From Mycobacterium colombiense (GTDB taxonomy: Bacteria > Actinomycetota > Actinomycetes > Mycobacteriales > Mycobacteriaceae): a DNA stretch of 38,665 nt. Both the position numbers and the translations under genes were made by a program. Numbering within the stretch: position 1 is the stretch's first letter; each line of letters starts with the position of its first letter. The stretch is taken from assembly GCF_003284975.1 (NCBI RefSeq), contig NZ_QMEU01000037.1, forward strand, positions 1 to 38,665, written 5' to 3'. The notes beneath the pieces were generated by a model, which did no database searches, was not told the DNA's origin, and saw only the letters and a program-made list of their open reading frames with translations. This document shows, in pieces, positions 33,319-38,665 of this stretch.

Positions 33319-34445
33319 GTGCGCCCCACCAGTTTGACCGCGTCGCGGTGCATGCGGCCGAAGTTGTAGTAGGCCGCGCACGCCCCTTCGGGCGAGACCA
33401 TGCAGGTCCCGATCGGGGTCTCGGGGGTGCACGCGGTGCCGAAAACCTTGCACTCCCAAGGCTTGAGCACCCCCTTGAGCACCTCACCGCATTGGCAGGC
33501 CTTCGGGTCGGCGACCCGCACGCCGGGCATCGCGAACCGCAGCTCGGCGTCGAATTCGGCGAAGTCGTCGTGCAGGCGCAGCGCGCTTTGCGAGATGAAG
33601 CCGAGCCCGCGCCATTCGAAATGGGGCCGCAGCGCGAACACCCTGCCCAGCAACGCCAGGGCCGCGGGGTTGCCGCGCTCGGGCACCACGCGCTTGTACT
33701 GGTTCTCCACCTCGCAGCGACCCTCGCGGATCTGGCGCAGCAGCATCGCGACCGAGGCCAGGATGTCCAGCGGTTCGAAACCGGCCACCACCAACGGCTT
33801 TCGGTACACCTCGGGTACGAACCGGTAGGGTCGGTTGCCGACCACGGTGGACACGTGCCCGGGTCCGATGAAGCCGGACAGCCGCAGATCCGGCGACTCG
33901 AGGATGGCCCTGATCGGCGGCACGATCGTGACGTGATTACAGAACACGCTGAAGTTGGGCAGGCCCAGCTCGCGGGCCCGCACCAGCGTCACCGCGGTCG
34001 AGGGCGCGGTGGTCTCAAAACCGATGGCGAAGAACACCACTTGTTTGGCGGGGTTGTCGACCGCGATCTTGCACGCGTCCAGTGGGGAGTAGACGAACCG
34101 GACGTCGGCCCCGCGGGCCTTGGCGTCCAGCAGGCTGCCGTGCGAGCCGGGCACCCGCATCATGTCGCCGAAGCAGGTGAAGATCACGTCGGGCTGGCCG
34201 GCCAGCCACATCGCGTCGTCGATGCGTCCCATCGGGATCACGCAGACGGGGCAGCCCGGGCCGTGCACCAGTTCGACGTTGTCGGGCAGCAGGTGTTCGA
34301 TGCCGTGCCGGTAGATGGTGTGCGTGTGACCGCCGCACACCTCCATGAATTTGAACTCCTCACCGTCGGTCCCGGCCAGGTGCTCGATGGCCACCAGCAG
34401 CTTGCGCGCCGCAGCCGGGTCGCGGAACTCGTCAACGAATTTCAT
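33315..34445 (-). CDS. hypD: Hydrogenase maturation factor HypD
   Basis: Iron-sulfur scaffold that, with HypC, assembles the Fe(CN)2CO centre of [NiFe] hydrogenase. The 376-residue product has the redox/iron motifs MEVCGGHTHT (Cys37) and HGPGCPVCVIP (Cys65, Cys68), GFETTAPSTA, CNHVTIVPP and the C-terminal cysteine-rich cluster region (KACQCGEVLKG, WECKVFG, TACTPETPIGTCMVSPEGAC). Length fits the family. GAGGAG precedes ATG 34445. It follows hypC by 12 bases and overlaps the DUF6390-like gene. Confidence 0.96.
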   Translation of the reverse strand: MKFVDEFRDPAAARKLLVAIEHLAGTDGEEFKFMEVCGGHTHTIYRHGIEHLLPDNVELVHGPGCPVCVIPMGRIDDAMWLAGQPDVIFTCFGDMMRVPGSHGSLLDAKARGADVRFVYSPLDACKIAVDNPAKQVVFFAIGFETTAPSTAVTLVRARELGLPNFSVFCNHVTIVPPIRAILESPDLRLSGFIGPGHVSTVVGNRPYRFVPEVYRKPLVVAGFEPLDILASVAMLLRQIREGRCEVENQYKRVVPERGNPAALALLGRVFALRPHFEWRGLGFISQSALRLHDDFAEFDAELRFAMPGVRVADPKACQCGEVLKGVLKPWECKVFGTACTPETPIGTCMVSPEGACAAYYNFGRMHRDAVKLVGRT

Positions 34446-34457
34446 TGCCGCTCCTCG

Positions 34458-34730
34458 TTACACGATGGCCGACGAATCGAAGGCCTGCATTTCGGTCGTG
34501 TAGGCGTCGCCGAGTTTCTTGATGGCCGCCAGCGTCAGCAACGCCTCGGTCTCGTCGATCTTGGCCATCGCGAATCCCACGTGCACCAGTACCCAGTCGC
34601 CGGGTGCGGGCAGGTCGTCTTCCAGCAGTCGGATGCTGATGGTCCGCTGCACACCACTGACGTCCACCTTCGCCAAACAATTAGCGGGGTCGGTGATCTC
34701 GACGATCCGGCCCGGAATTCCAAGACACAT
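34458..34730 (-). CDS. hypC: Hydrogenase maturation chaperone HypC
   Basis: A 90-residue chaperone that carries the Fe(CN)2CO unit from HypD to the hydrogenase large subunit. It begins MCLGIPGRIVEI; Cys2 becomes N-terminal after Met removal and is the essential ligand, with His50 in VLVHVGFAMAKID as the second conserved residue. An OB-fold core is followed by a helix with an end segment longer than usual (DAYTTEMQAFDSSAIV). AGGAGG, overlapping the hypE stop, provides the ribosome site. It contrasts with the HypC-like domain of the SIS fusion encoded upstream in the same operon, where the cysteine is internal. Confidence 0.95.
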   Translation of the reverse strand: MCLGIPGRIVEITDPANCLAKVDVSGVQRTISIRLLEDDLPAPGDWVLVHVGFAMAKIDETEALLTLAAIKKLGDAYTTEMQAFDSSAIV

Positions 34731-34741
34731 CTGATTACCTC

Positions 34742-35854
34742 CTAGCAGATCCGCGGCAACGGATCCCCGACGAGCATGTCGACGATCCGGGTGCCGCCGA
34801 ATCCCGTACGCAGCACCACGCTTTCGGCGGGTTCGGTGACGATTTCCCCGACCTCGGCCGCATCTGCGCCCAACGGATGCGAACGCAACGCGGCCAGCCC
34901 GGCCGCAGCCTCCTGCGGTGCGACGACGGCGACGAACTTGCCCTCGTTGGCGACGTACAGCGGATCGATGCCGAGCAACTCACACGCGCCATTGACCATG
35001 GGCGCCACCGGGAGTCGTTCCTCTTCGAGCAACACCCCGAGGCCGCAGGCCTGGGCCAGCTCGTTGCACACCGTGCCGACGCCGCCGCGCGTCGCATCAC
35101 GCATCCATCGGGTGGACGGGGCGGCCGCCATCAACAACTCCACCAACGGGCTCACCGACGCGGTGTCGGAGGCGATGTCGGCCTCGATGGCCAGATCACC
35201 CCTGGCCAGCATCACCGCCATGCCGTGATCGCCCATGGACCCCGACAACAGCACCTTGTCCCCGGCGCGCACCGACTGCGCCGACAGTGCGCGGCCCGCG
35301 GGGATGACCCCGGTTCCTGCGGTGGTGATGAACAGTCCGTCGGCCGCGCCTCGGGGCACCACCTTGGTGTCGCCGGTGACGACCTGCACACCGGCGGCCG
35401 CGGCCGCCGCGGCCATGTCGGCGACGATCTCTTTCAGTTCGGCGATTCCGAAGCCCTCTTCGAGCACGAACGCCGCCGAGATCCAGGACGGCACGGCGCC
35501 GGCCACCGCCAGGTCGTTACAGGTGCCGTGGATGGCGAGGGTACCGAGGGAACCGCCGGGGAACCGGCGGGGCTGCACCACAAAGGAATCCGTGGACATC
35601 GCCACCCGCTCGCCGCCGGGCAAGGTTAAAACGGCGCCGTCGCCCAGCGACTCGAGCAGCGGGTTGCGGAACGCCTCCACGAACACCGCGTCCACCAGCG
35701 CCGCCGATGCCTTGCCGCCCGCACCATGCGCCAGGGTCACATGATCGTCGAGCAGTCGGGGGCGGCGCCGGCGGAACGACTCGATCCGCTCGATCACGTC
35801 GCCTTCGCCGAACCGCGGCCCCGACGACAGGTAGTCGCTTGCCGGTTTGTTCAT
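34742..35854 (-). CDS. hypE: Carbamoyl dehydratase HypE
   Basis: Dehydrates the carbamoyl group received from HypF to a thiocyanate on its C-terminal Cys, the source of the cyanide ligands of [NiFe] hydrogenase. The 370-residue product of the PurM/SelD fold shows AHGAGGKAS (ATP loop), MSTDSFVVQP, GTCNDLAVAGA, VTGDTKVVPRGAADGLF, MRDATRGGVGTVCNE and ends PRIC with the essential Cys370. ATG 35854 shares a base with the stop of the GmhA-like gene (TGATG). Co-translated with the flanking hyp genes. Confidence 0.96.
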   Translation of the reverse strand: MNKPASDYLSSGPRFGEGDVIERIESFRRRRPRLLDDHVTLAHGAGGKASAALVDAVFVEAFRNPLLESLGDGAVLTLPGGERVAMSTDSFVVQPRRFPGGSLGTLAIHGTCNDLAVAGAVPSWISAAFVLEEGFGIAELKEIVADMAAAAAAAGVQVVTGDTKVVPRGAADGLFITTAGTGVIPAGRALSAQSVRAGDKVLLSGSMGDHGMAVMLARGDLAIEADIASDTASVSPLVELLMAAAPSTRWMRDATRGGVGTVCNELAQACGLGVLLEEERLPVAPMVNGACELLGIDPLYVANEGKFVAVVAPQEAAAGLAALRSHPLGADAAEVGEIVTEPAESVVLRTGFGGTRIVDMLVGDPLPRIC

Positions 35855-36528
35855 CACGCCGCCCCCAAACCTTGATCGCTCCCCAGGTTTTCGTGAACGG
35901 CCAGCCACAACTGGTAACCGACCAGCGCTTGCGACTCCTGAATCCGGTGCACGCTTTGCGAACGTACGACGAAGCAGGCGTCCACGTTCGGGTTGTCCAC
36001 GAAGGCGCCGCCGTCGTAGCCGGCGAAGCCGATGGTGTACAGGCCGCGTTTGTGCGCCTCGGCCAGGGCGGTCAGCAGGTTGGGCGAACCGCCGCTGGTC
36101 GACATCGCGAGCGCGATGTCGCCGTCGCAAGCGCGGGCGATCAGCTGCCGGGCGAACACCAGCTCGAACCCGACGTCGTTGCCCAGCGCGGTCAGGATCG
36201 CCTGGTCGGCGGTCAACGACCACGCCGGCAGCGGCTTGCCCAGCGGCGGCCGGGCGAACAACCTCGCCAGCGTGGTGCAGTCGGTGCAGCTGCCGCCATT
36301 GCCGAAGGTGAACATCCTTGCGCCGGCGGCGAATCGGCGGGCGAGCTCGGCGGCGGCCGCCGCCAGCAGGTCGGCGTTGGCTTCGAGCGTGGACCGTCGT
36401 AACGCCAGGCTTTCCGACGCTTTGGCGTGGGCGGAGGCGGCCAGGTCGGCGAGCAGGGCAGACGGGTCGTCCTCTTCGGCGTCGATGAACGGGTACAGGA
36501 AGTTGGTGGGTTCGTCGGTCGGGCTCAT
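35854..36528 (-). CDS. GmhA-like SIS-domain protein with altered active site
   Basis: A 224-residue SIS (sugar isomerase) protein of the GmhA/DiaA type. The fold motifs FTFGNGGSCTDCTTLARLF (76-84 core), LTALGNDVGF, AMSTSGGSPNLLTAL (phosphate-binding Ser/Thr loop, 143-150) and HRIQESQALVGYQLW are clear. Compared with E. coli phosphoheptose isomerase as I recall it, the metal/catalytic His61 and Glu65 positions are Thr86 and Leu90, and the last His is Gln200. A CTDC (Cys81, Cys84) stands in the active-site loop. It is therefore unlikely to isomerise sedoheptulose phosphate. Its position between hypE and the SIS-HypC fusion (4-base overlap) implies a hydrogenase role. Confidence 0.88.
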   Translation of the reverse strand: MSPTDEPTNFLYPFIDAEEDDPSALLADLAASAHAKASESLALRRSTLEANADLLAAAAAELARRFAAGARMFTFGNGGSCTDCTTLARLFARPPLGKPLPAWSLTADQAILTALGNDVGFELVFARQLIARACDGDIALAMSTSGGSPNLLTALAEAHKRGLYTIGFAGYDGGAFVDNPNVDACFVVRSQSVHRIQESQALVGYQLWLAVHENLGSDQGLGAA

Positions 36529-37259
36529 GAAACACCTTCCTGCTCTTCGTCATCGACGCGACTGATCGCCATGCCCGCGTGCACCAGCACCAGCTCGCCG
36601 GGCGTGACCGGGTCGACGAGCGTGGTGATCACGTTCTCGATCCCCCGGGCGGTGCGCACCCGCGCCTGATCGCCGATCGAAGCGCTCACCACCTCGCCCA
36701 GCCGGCCCTCGTCGCTGCACGTCACGCACGCCTCGTCGTCCTCGCATCCCTTGGGTTTGAGCAGCCCGGAATGCTCGAAGCACACGTGGGTGAGCTCCCA
36801 GAGCAGGTGGTAGAACAGCACGAAGCCGCCGGTGGCCGGGATGCGCGGGTCGGGATCGTCCAGCCAGAGCACGTGATCGGCCATCGCGGCCGCTGGCCGA
36901 TCACCGCTGCCGATCCAGATCGTGGTGGCGCCCCAGGCCGGTCCGCGGCGCATCACCGAGCGCACCTGCGCGTTGTCCGCATCCGAGATCGCGACCACGA
37001 TGTCGCCGGGCCGCACCGAGACCCGGACGAGGTCCACCAGATCGGGCCCGGTCAGCGCGACAGCCGGCAGGGCCCGCTTGCCCATGATCACCGGATGCAC
37101 GAATTCCACCGCGATGTGCAGCGCGTGCGGTTCCCACGACGGCGCGATGGACCACATGGTGGCGCCGGCGGCGAATCGTTTGGCCAGTGTCAGGGCGGTG
37201 GCGGCGAGGTCTTCGGCCAGTTCGGCACTCAGGCCGCGATCGATGGCGGTGGTGATCAT
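36525..37259 (-). CDS. SIS-domain / HypC-like domain fusion protein
   Basis: A 244-residue two-domain protein. Residues about 1-160 form a SIS-type phosphosugar-binding fold ([60 protein letters not shown]). A cysteine cluster (Cys172, Cys178, Cys181 in [15 protein letters not shown]) leads into a HypC-like OB domain (about 178-240: [37 protein letters not shown]). The His of the HypC VHAG motif is present, but the essential Cys, normally residue 2, would here be internal. It overlaps hypF and the GmhA-like gene by 4 bases each. Likely an accessory or specialised HypC acting with the second SIS protein; the ligand is unknown. Confidence 0.88.
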   Translation of the reverse strand: MITTAIDRGLSAELAEDLAATALTLAKRFAAGATMWSIAPSWEPHALHIAVEFVHPVIMGKRALPAVALTGPDLVDLVRVSVRPGDIVVAISDADNAQVRSVMRRGPAWGATTIWIGSGDRPAAAMADHVLWLDDPDPRIPATGGFVLFYHLLWELTHVCFEHSGLLKPKGCEDDEACVTCSDEGRLGEVVSASIGDQARVRTARGIENVITTLVDPVTPGELVLVHAGMAISRVDDEEQEGVS

Positions 37260-38665
37260 CGCGTCGACTCCTCCTCCTGTGCGATCAGCACCGAGACCGC
37301 GGCCTGGCCCAGCGCCAGCCCGCCGTCGTTCGGCGGCACGACGTGATGGGTGAGAACTTCAAACCCGTTGCGCTGCAGCCTCGTACGACAAGCCCGGAGC
37401 AACATCACGTTCTGGAAAACCCCGCCGGTGAGACCCACCAGCCGGGTGCGGCCCGCCACCTGGGTGACCACCTCGGTGACGGCGTCGGCGACGGCCCGGT
37501 GAAACGCCGCCGCCAGCGTCGCCGGTGGTGTCCCGGCGTACAGCGCCGCGACCATGGTCTGCACCATCGGGGCGGGATCGATCACACCGTCGGGGCGCAC
37601 CGCCAACGGCAGCGACGGGCGCGCGGACTCCACGCCGACCGCCTGGGCCAGCGCCTCGAGTTCGATCGCGGCTTGACCCTCGTAGTCGATGCGGTGTCGA
37701 ACGCCGAGCAGGGAGGCGACCGCGTCGAACAGGCGGCCCATGCTCGAACACGGCACGCAGCCCGTCCCGGTCTCCAATTGCGAACGGATGAGCCTTAGTT
37801 CGTCGGCCCTCGCTGCGGCCACCGGCGCCAGGTCGGGGGTCCAGTCGATGTCGGCCATCCACAACTGTGACAGCGCCATCCGCCACGGGTTGCGCACGGC
37901 GGTGTCGCCGCCGGGCAGCGGCACCGCCAGCAGGTGTCCGGCGCGCACGAAACGGTGGCTTCGCGTTCCGAGGGCCAGAATCTCACCGCCCCAGATCGTT
38001 TCGTCGCACCCGTAACCGGTGCCGTCGAAGGAGACCCCGATGATGGGTTCGCCGAGGCGACCGTGTTCGGCCAGCAGCGAGACGACGTGGGCGTGGTGGT
38101 GCTGCACCAGGTCCAGCGGGCGCTCGCCCGTGTGGCGCTCGGCCCAGCTGCGGGTGTGATAGCCGGGGTGTAGGTCGGCGGCCAACCGCGCGGGCCGGCC
38201 GCGGATTTCGCTGAGCTGGGACACCGCGCGCTCGAACGCGCGCAGCGTCTCCCAGGTGGCCATGTCGCCGATGTGGCCGGACAGGTACGCCCGGCCGCCG
38301 TCGGTGAGGCAGCAGGTGTTCTTCAGTTCGCCGCCCACGGCCAGCACGCTGGGACCATCGAGTCGCAGGTCGACCGGCAGCGGCGCATAGCCCCGGGACC
38401 GGCGGACGGGCAGCTCATGGGCGCCCTGTTCGTCATGGACGACGCGCACCACCGAGTCGTCACACGGCACATGGATGGGCCGGTCGTGGTCAAGGACCGC
38501 GTCGCAGAGGCTCCGAAGGCGTTGCGCCGCATCGTCATCGGTGAAGCAAATGGGCTCGTCGGAGCGGTTGGCGCTGGTCAGCACCAGCGCGTCGGGCACC
38601 GGTCCGGGACCGCCCGGTACCGCCGCCAGTAGCAGGTGATGCATGGGGGAGTAGGGCAGCATCAG
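37256..38665 (-). CDS. hypF: Carbamoyltransferase HypF, C-terminal part (5' end outside window)
   Basis: Transfers a carbamoyl group from carbamoyl phosphate to the C-terminal Cys of HypE. The visible 469 codons start near the end of the YrdC-like domain ([23 protein letters not shown]). They continue through the Kae1/TobZ-like carbamoyltransferase domain ([94 protein letters not shown]). The N-terminal acylphosphatase and zinc-finger parts lie beyond base 38665. It is the first hyp gene visible on this strand. Its stop overlaps the SIS-HypC start (ATGA). Confidence 0.96.
   Translation of the reverse strand: MMLPYSPMHHLLLAAVPGGPGPVPDALVLTSANRSDEPICFTDDDAAQRLRSLCDAVLDHDRPIHVPCDDSVVRVVHDEQGAHELPVRRSRGYAPLPVDLRLDGPSVLAVGGELKNTCCLTDGGRAYLSGHIGDMATWETLRAFERAVSQLSEIRGRPARLAADLHPGYHTRSWAERHTGERPLDLVQHHHAHVVSLLAEHGRLGEPIIGVSFDGTGYGCDETIWGGEILALGTRSHRFVRAGHLLAVPLPGGDTAVRNPWRMALSQLWMADIDWTPDLAPVAAARADELRLIRSQLETGTGCVPCSSMGRLFDAVASLLGVRHRIDYEGQAAIELEALAQAVGVESARPSLPLAVRPDGVIDPAPMVQTMVAALYAGTPPATLAAAFHRAVADAVTEVVTQVAGRTRLVGLTGGVFQNVMLLRACRTRLQRNGFEVLTHHVVPPNDGGLALGQAAVSVLIAQEEESTR

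Noticed and set aside
35854..36528. Annotation of the SIS protein as phosphoheptose isomerase gmhA
   Set aside because: Metal/catalytic positions are substituted and there is no heptose pathway nearby; the hydrogenase context makes that name misleading.

Overview
The window is GC-rich actinobacterial DNA from a slow-growing, non-tuberculous Mycobacterium, most like the Mycobacterium avium complex. The evidence is gene order and protein similarity recalled from M. tuberculosis (xerC, an M23 protein, rpsB, tsf, amiC, pyrH, frr, cdsA, rlmN, mpt53, dxr, rip1, ispG, mapB, glnA4, aldC). A PPE gene, an MPT63-family secreted protein and frequent GTG/TTG starts agree with this. No tRNA, rRNA, CRISPR array or insertion sequence was seen.

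Layout. 1-2.7 kb: end of xerC, a degenerate M23 peptidase, then rpsB-tsf behind a structured leader. 2.7-9.4 kb: accessory block with an amidase, a MarR regulator with a palindromic site at its start codon, a ChaB/Rho-N protein, a stress-type SDR, a 58-residue acidic protein, an MPT63-like secreted protein with a strong terminator, an acyltransferase, a GlnR-like orphan regulator and a CsbD-like protein. 9.7-13.3 kb: pyrH-frr-cdsA-rlmN, with a 58-bp tandem repeat across the 3' end of rlmN. 13.5-18.9 kb: secreted thioredoxin MPT53 with its CcdA-like membrane partner, a DUF2631 membrane protein, then dxr-rip1-ispG (two MEP isoprenoid enzymes around the Rip1 site-2 protease). 18.9-25.5 kb: GNAT protein, penicillin-binding lipoprotein, DUF1707 protein, mapB, cobQ and an alpha/beta-hydrolase-like protein. 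25.5-29.8 kb: a compact catabolic operon of a glutamine-synthetase-like enzyme (glnA4, frameshifted here), a class-I amidotransferase, an aldehyde dehydrogenase and an SDR. This order suggests gamma-glutamylation-type polyamine or amine degradation.

29.8-38.7 kb, minus strand: a short PPE-SVP gene and an upstream exported protein, then a tightly coupled [NiFe]-hydrogenase maturation cluster. In transcription order this is hypF (5' end outside the window), a SIS-HypC fusion, a GmhA-like SIS protein, hypE, hypC, hypD, a DUF6390-like protein and a phosphodiesterase-type protein. Most junctions overlap by 1-4 bases. The hydrogenase structural subunits are not in the window and should lie beyond its right edge.

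The most unusual content is in the hydrogenase block. One SIS protein carries a HypC-like domain with an internal cysteine cluster. The other has a CxxC where phosphoheptose isomerases carry metal and catalytic ligands. Other notable points are the rlmN repeat containing the codon for the catalytic cysteine, the glnA4 frameshift, the rpsB leader hairpin with a small upstream ORF, and an M23 domain lacking both catalytic histidines.
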